A stretch of DNA of 64,000 bases from Neorhizobium alkalisoli (GTDB lineage: Bacteria > Pseudomonadota > Alphaproteobacteria > Rhizobiales > Rhizobiaceae): NCBI RefSeq assembly GCF_002968635.1, contig NZ_PVBN01000007.1:62001-126000 (forward strand). The letters are read 5' to 3'. The position numbers and the translations under genes were made by a program. Positions 45,501-53,462 of this stretch are shown piece by piece (within the stretch, counting starts at the first letter, position 1; each line of letters opens with the position of its first letter). The notes under the pieces were generated by a model. That model was not told the origin of the DNA and did not search any database. It was given only the letters and a program-made list of their open reading frames with translations.

Positions 45501-48500
45501 AAGCTACATGCTTTGCCCGGAATTCGGCCGGTCGGGATATGACGCGCTAATCGCCGGGCTTACAGCCGACAAGAGCCTTCCAACCCGTATCGTTCACATG
45601 TGGCTTCTCACGCAGCAGGAGACTTTCCGGCCCGGTTCGAACTTCTTCCACCGCAATCAGGAATGCGGTTTCGATAGCCTGCTGCACCTCGCCCAAGCTT
45701 TGGGTGATGCGGGCGGGACCGCGGCGGTTCACTTCACGCTCGTGACCAACGGAATGCATCAGGTGGCCGATGAAGTGTTGCCTTATCCTGAGAAGGCCAC
45801 GATCCTCGGCCCGGGCCTCGTCATGCCCACGGAGATGACCGACGTTACCGTCAAGGTGATCGATGTCGACCTGCGGCAAGAGGGCCGGGATGCCGAAGCC
45901 GGCTTCTTCTCCCGAAAAGGAAAAGGTTCCGGGAAGGAGACACGGGAAGAAGCCTCGCTCGTTGAGCAGCTTTGGGAAGACCTTCACGCCAAGCCCGGGT
46001 CTGAGGTGGTTGCCTACCGCAACGGGCGTCGCTGGACCCAAATCCATCAACGGATGCCATTAAGAGACATAGCGGCAGAGGGAACAATGCTCCGCCGGCA
46101 TGGTGTCTATTTTGTCTCCGGCGGCTTGAGCGAGGTCGCTCTTGCGCTCGCCGGGGAGCTTGCGAGCCAGTTCCAAGCGCGGCTCGCCCTGGTGGGGCGG
46201 ATAGCTTTGCCGCAGCGTGAAGACTGGGATTTCTACGAACGCACCCACGGTCATGACAATATCCGAAGGGCGATCTCGGCGATCCGGACAATGGAGGAAA
46301 AAGGCGCAGAGGTGCTTTATCTCCAAGGCGACGTCGCAAACCCGGAGCAGATGGCGCATGCGGTCGAAATGTCGCTTGCTCGTTTTGGCGAAATCAACGG
46401 CGTGTTTCATGCAGCCGGCGTGGTGGATGACGGCCTTATCCAGACGAAAACACGGGATTATGTCGACAGAGTGCTGACGCCAAAAGTACTTGGCACGACG
46501 GTACTCGATGCAGCCTTCGAAAATGTGAAACTCGACTTCTTCCTGATGTTCTCATCCACCAGCACGGACGTCGTGCGAGCCGGTCAAGTCGACTACGTAG
46601 CGGCAAATGCCTATCTCAATGCGTTTGCGCAAAGCCGGTCGCGCCGGACCGACCGGGCCACGATCGCGCTTCATTGGGGTGTCTGGAACGAGGTCGGGCT
46701 TGCGGCCCGCGCCTTGGGTCTGGCAGTCGATCAAGACCGTGTGCGGCCTGTTGCAGGGTTGGCGTCCGGTCCGTTTTTCCAACGCTGGACGGAGGACGAG
46801 GCCGGAACGCCGTGGCTCGAGGCAACGATCGGCCCGCAGACCGAATGGATGCTGAACGAACACCGGCTGGTTTCAGGTCAAGCCGTCATGCCCGGAACAG
46901 GCTATCTCGAACTGATTGCGCAGGCGGCGCGAGAATACGGATTGCCATTGCAGGCCGATATAGATGACCTCGTCTTTCTGAAGCCTCTGGTGTTTGCCGA
47001 CGGAGACATCAAAACCCTGCGGGTTCGGCTTGAACCGCTCGGGGAGCGCTTTCGCGCGATCGTCGTCGCTGGGCCGGCAGAAGGCGGTGATACTGCCGTT
47101 TTCGTCAAGCATGCCGAAGCTATGTTCACGCCCAGAGAAGGACAAGAATCTCGCGTCGTCGATGTTCCGGCCTTGGTCCTTTCATTTGGGGAAAGGCGCG
47201 TGGCGGTTGGCAACGAGACGTTGCGGGCAGTGCAGGAGAACCACATCCGGTTTGGTCCCCGTTGGGCAGTCCTTCAATCGGTGGCAATCCAAAAGCGCGA
47301 AGCCCTTGCCGAATTGCGTTTGGATCCCTGCTTTGCGGAAGACCTGGCGAAAGGCACGGTCCTGCATCCCGCGCTGCTGGATATCGCAACCGGCTTTGCT
47401 CTGGAACTCGCCGAGGGTTATGGCTCCGCAGCAAGCCTCTGGGCGCCGGCCGCCTATGGGCGAGTAGTGCTCTACAGGTCGCTTCCGGCTCAGATCATCA
47501 GCCATGTGCGCCTCTCCGACAGCAGCGATCTCGGCGACGGTTACGCCGCTTTCGATGTGATGATCACGGATCGTCAGGGCGATCTCGTCTTCGAAGCCGA
47601 GCGGTTCGTCATGCGCCGGCTGGAGAGCGATGTTGCACTTGGATTATCTAACGCAGAGGTGCCGGCGGCTCCTCACAAGAAGCATGCAACGCCGTCCCCA
47701 GCTCTGTTGAAGCTCGGCACACAGGTGAGAAACGGCATCCTCCCGGCAGAGGGTTTCACAGCGCTTCTGCGTGCGCTGGGGACCTCAGAACCGCAGCCAA
47801 TCATCAGTTCGATCGATCTTGAATTGTTGCAGAACTGGGTTGCTGCGACCGCCGAGCCGGCAGCGCCAACGGGCGACAATTTCGAAAGACCTGACCTCGA
47901 CAGCGAATTCGTGGCGCCGCGTGATCCGATCGAGGAGACTCTCGCCGGGTATTGGCGTGAGCTCCTCGGCATCGCCAAGATCGGCATTCATGACAGTTTC
48001 TTCGATGTAGGAGGGCATTCGCTGATCGCAGTTCGGCTCTTTCGGATGATCAAGAAAGAGTATGGGTTGGACTTGCCGATCTCGATGTTGTTCGAGGCGC
48101 CTACCATTGCCCAATGTGCCGCGCGCATTGCTGCCGAGCGACCGGAAGGAAGTGAAACGGTACGGACCGAAACGAACGCGACAGAACTCCCGACGGCTAA
48201 GCCGCTCCATCTGGTCTTGATGAATCCCGGCCGCAATGCTGAAGCAGCGCCCTTGTTCATCTGCGCAGGTATGTTCGGCAACATCTTGAACCTTCGCCAT
48301 CTGGCGATGTGCATGGGAGCGGACCGGCCTGTCTACGGCCTCCAGGCGCGCGGGCTTTACGGGGATAATGAGCCGCACCTCACCTTCGAGGAGATGGCGG
48401 CCGACTATATCGCCGAGATCCAAACCGTGCAGCCGCATGGGCCGTACCTGCTCGCCGGATATTCGGGCGGCGGCATAGCCGCCTATGAAATCGCCCGTCA

Positions 48501-49101
48501 GTTGGTGGAGGCGGGAGAACAGGTTGCGCATGTGGTCATGCTGGACACGCCTCAGCCGAGGCAGTCGGAACTGGCTTTCCGCGACCGGCTGATGATGAAG
48601 CTGCAGGATATCCGACGTCACAAGATGAATTATCTCGTGAAATATCTTGGCGACCGTCGCCGCTCCCGAGCGGAAAGTCTTGCCAAGCACGAGGCGGAAC
48701 GTCAGGTCGGCGCGACGGAGCATTTCAACAACGAAAAGATCGAGGTGGCGTTCAGACGGGCGGCCTTCCAGTATCAGGTCAAACCGTATGCGGGTGCGGT
48801 CACGCTTTTCCGTCCCAAGCCAGCTGTCTTCTATCGCCTCAGCGGAGGACGTTGCCTTAGGGAGAACCGTGCCATTCTGCTGTCGGACAACGGCTGGAGC
48901 GAGCATGTCGGCGCCCTGAGGGTTTCGGAGGTGCCGGGCGATCACGACAGCATGGTCCTGGATCCCTATGTCCGCGTACTCGCGGAGCGCATGCGTGCAG
49001 TCGTGGCCGACGCCGCGGCAAGCTCTGGGGCAACACCGGATGCCTCACGTGCCCGCGACGGAGAACGGGCCGAACCGCGACAGGTCATCGAACTTGCATA
49101 G
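42559..49101 (+). CDS. Type I polyketide synthase, one module: KS-AT-KR-DH-ACP-TE
   Basis: About 2180 residues from ATG at 42559 (GGGG 8 bases upstream; TTG 42553 also in frame). KS (~10-440): C186, H322, H362. AT (~545-850): S639 in GHSMGE and H738 in IAAHS, which is neither the clear malonyl nor the methylmalonyl signature. KR (~960-1400, with its structural half first): S1333, Y1346, N1350 and K1309 present, but the NADPH loop reads GGLSEVA instead of GGxGxxG. DH (~1415-1690): H1435 in HRLVSGQAVMPG, D1608 in HPALLD. ACP: S1821. TE: S1969 (GYSGGG), D1996, H2129. KR precedes DH, the reverse of the usual order. The product would be released as acid or ester by the TE; it is the expected partner of the NRPS opposite. 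Confidence 0.95.
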   Translation: MLEGANQISAGDIAIVGMALRVPGARNVDEFWRNLRDGVESIRTFSPEELAAAGEDPGRIHHPNYVPRGAELPDMEMFDAEFFGLNPKEAAIMDPQHRQFLECAWEAMEDAGRTPTPNAHSGPVGIFAGCGMGSYFFFNVCSNRNLVDQVGMFLLRHTGNDKDFLATRASFTFDLRGPSVNVQTACSTSLVATHYACQSLISGECDMALAGGVTIEFPHRRGYLFQEGEILSPDGHCRAFDHRAAGTVFGSGVGVVVLRRLSDALRDGDVIHGVIKGTAVNNDGNSKAGYLAPSVSGQAEAVLEAQGLAGVAAETIQYVECHGTGTFLGDPIEIEALTAAFRQSTDKTGFCHVGSVKSNIGHLDTAAGVVGLIKAVLAIEHGEIPPTLGFERPNPSIEFDKSPFRVNSKLLKWPQISGPRRAAVNSLGVGGTNAHAVLEQAPARYIPTDEKVGSQADGADPLLLFLSARQRKTLDAMTERLASALSSKRDISLDDVSYTLRHGRRHFDHRMVLAVRNREDAIAALSNATSRGFAHQHVPAQSGTVFLFPGGGVQYVGMAKRLYEEDRKFRSTVDEGLSYLPADVAAQIRETWLVEGSPAAAEAFLRPSLQLPAILIAEIGLARLWMEWGVKPNALIGHSMGENAAACVAGVISFQDAVHLVHLRGKLFETIRPSGMLSVPIDRERLAELLPPSLDVASINAPSLCVVSGLNEDLERFRETLAGQGIDATRVPINIAAHSRLVDPILKPFEAFLRSITLRAPTIPILSNRTGLPLSAEEATDPMYWVGHLRSTVHFADGMATLSADPGLIYVEVGPGRVLSSLTKAQGSVPANQVINSLPHPDENTDDRLHFLSAVGRAWAVGVDVDMDRMWEGRSPRRVRLPTYPFQHRRFFIDRAVAANSQQASELILSKEPDIERWGYRPAWKRTLADYEPGNEKDCQSWLFFLDEGGIGLRLVEQLRSKGHGVVTVSLGDAFVRHDAESYMLCPEFGRSGYDALIAGLTADKSLPTRIVHMWLLTQQETFRPGSNFFHRNQECGFDSLLHLAQALGDAGGTAAVHFTLVTNGMHQVADEVLPYPEKATILGPGLVMPTEMTDVTVKVIDVDLRQEGRDAEAGFFSRKGKGSGKETREEASLVEQLWEDLHAKPGSEVVAYRNGRRWTQIHQRMPLRDIAAEGTMLRRHGVYFVSGGLSEVALALAGELASQFQARLALVGRIALPQREDWDFYERTHGHDNIRRAISAIRTMEEKGAEVLYLQGDVANPEQMAHAVEMSLARFGEINGVFHAAGVVDDGLIQTKTRDYVDRVLTPKVLGTTVLDAAFENVKLDFFLMFSSTSTDVVRAGQVDYVAANAYLNAFAQSRSRRTDRATIALHWGVWNEVGLAARALGLAVDQDRVRPVAGLASGPFFQRWTEDEAGTPWLEATIGPQTEWMLNEHRLVSGQAVMPGTGYLELIAQAAREYGLPLQADIDDLVFLKPLVFADGDIKTLRVRLEPLGERFRAIVVAGPAEGGDTAVFVKHAEAMFTPREGQESRVVDVPALVLSFGERRVAVGNETLRAVQENHIRFGPRWAVLQSVAIQKREALAELRLDPCFAEDLAKGTVLHPALLDIATGFALELAEGYGSAASLWAPAAYGRVVLYRSLPAQIISHVRLSDSSDLGDGYAAFDVMITDRQGDLVFEAERFVMRRLESDVALGLSNAEVPAAPHKKHATPSPALLKLGTQVRNGILPAEGFTALLRALGTSEPQPIISSIDLELLQNWVAATAEPAAPTGDNFERPDLDSEFVAPRDPIEETLAGYWRELLGIAKIGIHDSFFDVGGHSLIAVRLFRMIKKEYGLDLPISMLFEAPTIAQCAARIAAERPEGSETVRTETNATELPTAKPLHLVLMNPGRNAEAAPLFICAGMFGNILNLRHLAMCMGADRPVYGLQARGLYGDNEPHLTFEEMAADYIAEIQTVQPHGPYLLAGYSGGGIAAYEIARQLVEAGEQVAHVVMLDTPQPRQSELAFRDRLMMKLQDIRRHKMNYLVKYLGDRRRSRAESLAKHEAERQVGATEHFNNEKIEVAFRRAAFQYQVKPYAGAVTLFRPKPAVFYRLSGGRCLRENRAILLSDNGWSEHVGALRVSEVPGDHDSMVLDPYVRVLAERMRAVVADAAASSGATPDASRARDGERAEPRQVIELA

Positions 49102-49146
49102 TGCTCCTATTTTGCATCCACAGGTGCCTGGAGCGAGGAGATCCTT

Positions 49147-50613
49147 TTGGCCGAAGCAATGACTTCCCGCGACTGGCACCCGGAGCCTTCCGGACCCGGA
49201 GACGATCAGGGATCCGGAATTCAGTCGGTTCCGACGGCATCGGATCCGGAGTCGCGCGGCTTTCGCAATCTCATCATGCGTGCCGCCGGATGGACGGTAA
49301 TAGGGTATGTCGTTCCTCAGTTCCTCAGGATTGCAAGCAGCCTGATCCTCACCCGTCTGTTGGTCCCCGAAATGTTCGGAATAATGGGCGTCGCCATCAT
49401 GGTGCAGGTCTCGATAGCAATGCTATCGGATCTGGGACTGAGGCCCGCCGCAATCCAGAGCAGGATGGGGGACGAGCAAGCCTATCTCGATACGGCCTGG
49501 GCGCTCCAGTTCTTACATGGGTGCCTGATCTGGTTTGCCTGCATCTTGGTCGCCGTCATCGTCGGATATGGAGCCAGATACGGCTGGTTTCCTGAAGGGT
49601 CGGTCTACACCGCGCCTGAACTTCCGACGGTCATCATCGCCGCATCGTTCGGCACCATCATCATGGGTCTGCAATCCACGAAGATCATCACGGCCTATCG
49701 GCATCTCAATCTCGGACGACTGACCGTCATCGAGATCGTGGCGCAAATCATAAGCCTCGCTACCGCCGTATTGCTGGCATTATACACCGGTTCAATCTGG
49801 TCTTTTGTGGTCTCGGCCCTCGTCTCATCACTGGTGACGACCATTCTAAGTCATATCTGGCTGCCTGGAGCTTGGAACCGCTTCCGGATGGAGCGGGAAG
49901 CCCTCGCCGATCTGCTCCGCTTTGGCCGCTGGATCCTGCTGTCGTCGATATTGACGGTCATAGCTGCCAATGGCGACCGCATTCTGCTGGCCGGCTGGAC
50001 CAGCCCCACTATGCTAGGGCTCTATATCCTCGCCCTTAATCTTGTTGCCATGCTCGAGGGGGCCGGAGGGCGCCTTTTTTCCAGCGTGGCTATGCCCGCT
50101 CTCAGCAAAATTGCCCGGGAACGACCGGAGGATTTGCCTGCCGTCTTCCTGAAAATGCGCCTGCCCTTCGATATCGTATTTATCGGCAGCGCTGGCGCGG
50201 TCTATTCCGGCGGACGGATGCTCATCGAATTCCTGTATGACGATCGATACGTGGATGCCGCTCTGATTATCGAAATCCTGTCTTTCAGCCTGATTGCCGG
50301 CCGGTTTCTTATGCTGTCGGCGGTCTATCAGGCCGTCAACGAGCCAAGAAATCAAAGCGTCCTCAATCTTGTCCGTGCGATCTCGATCTTCGTGTGCCTG
50401 CCGGCCGCTTATTACTGGTTTGGATTCGAAGGCGCTCTTTGGGCAATTGCTCTTCACAGCCTGCCGATCCTACCCTTCGTTTTTTATTTCAACAGGCGCA
50501 ATCGGCTTAACAACCCTCTTTATGAAATCGCCGTGCTGGCTGTCTGGCCTGTTGGATATCTGGCGGGACATATGGCGGTTATGGCGGTTGAAGCGATGGG
50601 GATCAGCTTTTAG
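49147..50613 (+). CDS. Polysaccharide flippase, Wzx/PST family
   Basis: 488 residues with about 12-14 hydrophobic segments after a ~40-residue polar leader, and the PST-family feature of a first helix pair with the motif QFLRIASSLILTRLLVPEMF. It should flip the lipid-linked repeat unit across the inner membrane. Start TTG at 49147 has GAGGAG 6 bases upstream; ATG at 49159 is an alternative. It lies 45 bases after the PKS gene, so transcription may be shared. This is the only flippase in the window. Confidence 0.92.
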   Translation: MAEAMTSRDWHPEPSGPGDDQGSGIQSVPTASDPESRGFRNLIMRAAGWTVIGYVVPQFLRIASSLILTRLLVPEMFGIMGVAIMVQVSIAMLSDLGLRPAAIQSRMGDEQAYLDTAWALQFLHGCLIWFACILVAVIVGYGARYGWFPEGSVYTAPELPTVIIAASFGTIIMGLQSTKIITAYRHLNLGRLTVIEIVAQIISLATAVLLALYTGSIWSFVVSALVSSLVTTILSHIWLPGAWNRFRMEREALADLLRFGRWILLSSILTVIAANGDRILLAGWTSPTMLGLYILALNLVAMLEGAGGRLFSSVAMPALSKIARERPEDLPAVFLKMRLPFDIVFIGSAGAVYSGGRMLIEFLYDDRYVDAALIIEILSFSLIAGRFLMLSAVYQAVNEPRNQSVLNLVRAISIFVCLPAAYYWFGFEGALWAIALHSLPILPFVFYFNRRNRLNNPLYEIAVLAVWPVGYLAGHMAVMAVEAMGISF

Positions 50614-50888
50614 CGAAGGCGCAGGTCCGGAGTATTTCTTGCAAAATAGTACCGCCAAAGACGTAGTTTGCTCCTCATTCCGATATATTGCTGAGGAAGA
50701 AAGAGGAAAATAGTATCTACCAAAAAAATAAATCCACCAGATACAAGCATACGCTACCCGCACCGGACAATCGCCGTCTGTTCAATCGAGGCTACTTGCA
50801 TGAAGCATATGTCCTGCTGGCTATTCGTGTCTGGGAAACGAAAGCGTTCTGGCCGCCTGATCATGTTCATCGAAAGGGCTTCCTTGGG

Positions 50889-52292
50889 ATGATCACTGAA
50901 GGGGGGCATGTGGGCAAGGTTGGGCGAACCGGATCGTGGGAACCGGATACATGCGGCCTTACCTGCGATGACATCGAAAACGGTTTTCCTGACAACGTGC
51001 GGACATCATCCGGTGATGCGCTTCGTCCTCTGCTGATCGTGGAGGCCGCCAACCCGGAATGGACAAGCGTGCCTTTGGTCGGCTGGAATCTTGCTAGGTC
51101 GATCATGGCGCGGACGAATGGTCTTATCGTCACCCAGATCAGAAATCGGGAGGCCTTCCTCCGGGCGGGTCTCGTTCAGGACCGCGATTTCGTGACTATC
51201 GATAATGAGCGGGTGGCTCATCTTCTTCATCGGCTCAGCAAATATCTTAGAGGTGGGGAGAACAAGGGCTGGACAGTCGTCACGGCGCTTTCTTCCTTCT
51301 CTTACTACAGCTTCGAACGTGAAGTCTGGCGGCTGCTCGGTGATCGGTTGAGAGCTGGCGAGTTCGATCTGGTGCATAGGATTACGCCGCTTAGCCCAAC
51401 CAGTCAGAGCTCAATCGCCACGCGGCTGCGCAAGCACAAAATCCCCTTCGTTCTCGGACCCCTCAATGGCGGTTTGCCCTGGCCGAAAGGTTTTTCCGGG
51501 GTGCGCAGCCGTGAACGCGAGTGGTTGTCGCTGTTCAGAAAGCTCTATCGCCTAATGCCTTCCTACCGGGCGACCAGGGTGCAGGCAGCGGCGCTCATTG
51601 CCGGATCACGCCACACGCTCAGCGAGCTCCCGGAAAGCTGCGTCAAGCGAGCTTTCCTCATTCCTGAAAATGCGGTCGATCCAGAGCGGTTTCCATTCCG
51701 GTTACGTGAGCTCTCCGGCAACCGATTGGCTGTCGCGTTTGTCGGCCGGCTGGTTCCGTATAAGGGCGCCGACATTCTGATCGAGGCGGTAGCAGCCTAT
51801 CGCGGACGCCTGGATATCGATGTGCTGATAATCGGGGACGGCCCCCAGCGAAGCGAGTTGGAGGACGCCGTGCGCCGGAAGGGGCTTGGCGACAAAGTTC
51901 GTTTTGCAGGCTGGGTTGACCAGAAGGATCTGGCCGCGACGCTGTCTGGATGTCACGTTTTGGCATTGCCGAGCGTGCGGGAATTCGGAGGTGGGGTTGT
52001 GCTCGAAGCGATGTCGATGGGGCTCGTCCCGATCGTCGCCAACTATGGAGGGCCGCCGGAGCTGCTTGATGAACAATCCGGAATATCCGTAGATTTCAAT
52101 GACCGGAAGACGTTGACGGCTGGCTTCCTGGCGGCGTTCGAGAAGCTCGACGCTAGTCCCGATCTGGTCGCTTTTCTGAGTAACGGTGCCGCGATGCGTG
52201 TACGACAGCGATACACCTGGGATGTAAAGGCGGATGAGATGCTTCAGATCTACAAATGGGTTGTGGCACGCTCTCCAAAACCAATTTTTTGA
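50889..52292 (+). CDS. Glycosyltransferase, GT4 family
   Basis: About 467 residues from ATG at 50889; the frame is open upstream to ATG 50688, but the extra 67 residues are low in conserved character. Donor-site motifs: LAVAFVGRLVPYKGADILI (~280) and EFGGGVVLEAMSMGLVPIVA (~370). The N-terminal half (SGDALRPLLIVEAANPEWTS) contains an acceptor domain with no membrane segment. It follows the flippase gene on the same strand with ~275 bases between if the short start is right. Donor and acceptor sugars are unknown. Confidence 0.87.
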   Translation: MITEGGHVGKVGRTGSWEPDTCGLTCDDIENGFPDNVRTSSGDALRPLLIVEAANPEWTSVPLVGWNLARSIMARTNGLIVTQIRNREAFLRAGLVQDRDFVTIDNERVAHLLHRLSKYLRGGENKGWTVVTALSSFSYYSFEREVWRLLGDRLRAGEFDLVHRITPLSPTSQSSIATRLRKHKIPFVLGPLNGGLPWPKGFSGVRSREREWLSLFRKLYRLMPSYRATRVQAAALIAGSRHTLSELPESCVKRAFLIPENAVDPERFPFRLRELSGNRLAVAFVGRLVPYKGADILIEAVAAYRGRLDIDVLIIGDGPQRSELEDAVRRKGLGDKVRFAGWVDQKDLAATLSGCHVLALPSVREFGGGVVLEAMSMGLVPIVANYGGPPELLDEQSGISVDFNDRKTLTAGFLAAFEKLDASPDLVAFLSNGAAMRVRQRYTWDVKADEMLQIYKWVVARSPKPIF

Positions 52293-52504
52293 TGCATAGG
52301 ACCTAACATAGAACAAAACCAATACTTAGTCGGAACTTTATTTTGATCTCTTGGTAAAGGAAATCGTAATTGAAGATAGACTAAAGTACGTTTCGGTCGT
52401 ATATTGAGCTCAATAAATAGTCGAAGAAAAAAATGGCAGTCTGTTTGGGGTAGTTGTAACTGCAGTTCCCGGGGGGCCACGTCCTAACCCGGGGAGGGGG
52501 TAAC
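52293..52504. promoter_or_regulatory. AT-rich leader of the second LuxR-type gene
   Basis: About 210 bases, AT-rich on the left (52300-52440) and very G/C-rich on the right. TGGGGTAG (52446-52453) resembles elements in two other spacers. Two CCCGGG blocks, one just upstream and one abutting the ribosome site GGGGAGGGGG, could pair and hide it. Confidence 0.4.
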
Positions 52505-53281
52505 ATGAGTTCAACGATAAGCGGCTATGGCCGCTCTCCTGCCGTGACAGAAACCTTCCGAATTATGAGTGAAATGCCGAAGCTTGCGGACAAAGAGAAC
52601 GCAAGCAAGGCCAGCCACAACGAGTCTCTCGTCATCATCGACGCGAGGGCGCTGGATCGCGAATGCCTTGCAAAAGCGCTTGTCGGGCGAGGCCTGAAGA
52701 TGGAGGTCTGCGCTGTCGGCTCCATCGAGGAATGGAGAAGGGAAAAGGACCTTTATCCTCCGGTTCAGGCCGTCCTCTTCAACATCGGCAGCCGGAAGGC
52801 CGATGACCCGGTGCTTGCAAACGACATATCGAAATTGATGGCAGAGTTCAGATCTCCGCCGATCATCGTGCTTTCGGACTCGGATGATCTCGGACAGATC
52901 GTGAAAATGCTGGAATATGGCATCCGCGGTTTCATCCCATCCTGCGTCGGTATCGGCGTCTGTGTCGAAGCGATCAGCTTGGCTGTTGCCGGCGGTGTCT
53001 TCATTCCGGCCAGCAGCATCTTATCCATGCGTCACTTGGTGAACACCTCGCCGGCAAGCGAACAGCGATCGCTTTCCGGGATGTTCACGACGCGCCAGGA
53101 AGCGGTGGTCGAGGCACTTCGCAAGGGCAAGGCCAACAAGATTATCGCCTATGAACTCAATCTGCGTGAAAGCACAGTCAAGGTGCATATCCGAAACATC
53201 ATGAAGAAGTTGAAGGCTACGAACCGGACGGAAGTCGCCTATAAACTCAATGATATGTTTCCGTACGGACAGGTAAACTAG
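52505..53281 (+). CDS. LuxR-family transcriptional regulator with pseudo-receiver
   Basis: 258 residues. A ~40-residue leader, a receiver-like domain (~40-165) and a NarL-type helix-turn-helix (TTRQEAVVEALRKGKANKII, LRESTVKVHIRNIMKKL, NRTEVAYKL). The receiver lacks its phospho-acceptor: the strand reads QAVLFNIGS with N93 where Asp is expected, and the conserved lysine is replaced in RGFIPSCV. Activity is therefore unlikely to depend on normal phosphorylation; ligand binding or dimer control is more plausible. GGGGAGGGGG precedes the ATG by 4 bases. It resembles in layout the regulator at 4933-5751; polysaccharide genes are the likely targets. Confidence 0.9.
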   Translation: MSSTISGYGRSPAVTETFRIMSEMPKLADKENASKASHNESLVIIDARALDRECLAKALVGRGLKMEVCAVGSIEEWRREKDLYPPVQAVLFNIGSRKADDPVLANDISKLMAEFRSPPIIVLSDSDDLGQIVKMLEYGIRGFIPSCVGIGVCVEAISLAVAGGVFIPASSILSMRHLVNTSPASEQRSLSGMFTTRQEAVVEALRKGKANKIIAYELNLRESTVKVHIRNIMKKLKATNRTEVAYKLNDMFPYGQVN

Positions 53282-53396
53282 GAGCTGCCCATAAAGCCGA
53301 TCCTTGAATATTCCGGCTGCGAATGGCGGGTTCGCAGTTGACGTATCGAGGCATCAGCCGGGCATATCTGGACTGGCAAGTGCACAGCAATCCGCT

Positions 53397-53442
53397 TAGA
53401 GCGTCCTTTTTGCGTCCCTATGGACGTGCAAAGGACGCTCTA
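53397..53442. repeat. Long palindromic repeat, bidirectional terminator candidate
   Basis: 21-base arms (T AGAGCGTCCTTT... on the left, ...AAAGGACGCTCT A on the right) around a CTAT tip. The first 13 base pairs and the innermost five are perfect; the three positions between include one mismatch and two G-U wobbles. It sits between the convergent LuxR-type and SGNH genes. Its form recalls the AGAGCGTCC-type palindromes I remember from rhizobial intergenic regions, which would make it a dispersed element; that recollection needs a search. Confidence 0.7.
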
Positions 53443-53462
53443 TCTTATTTGGGGGATCGAAT

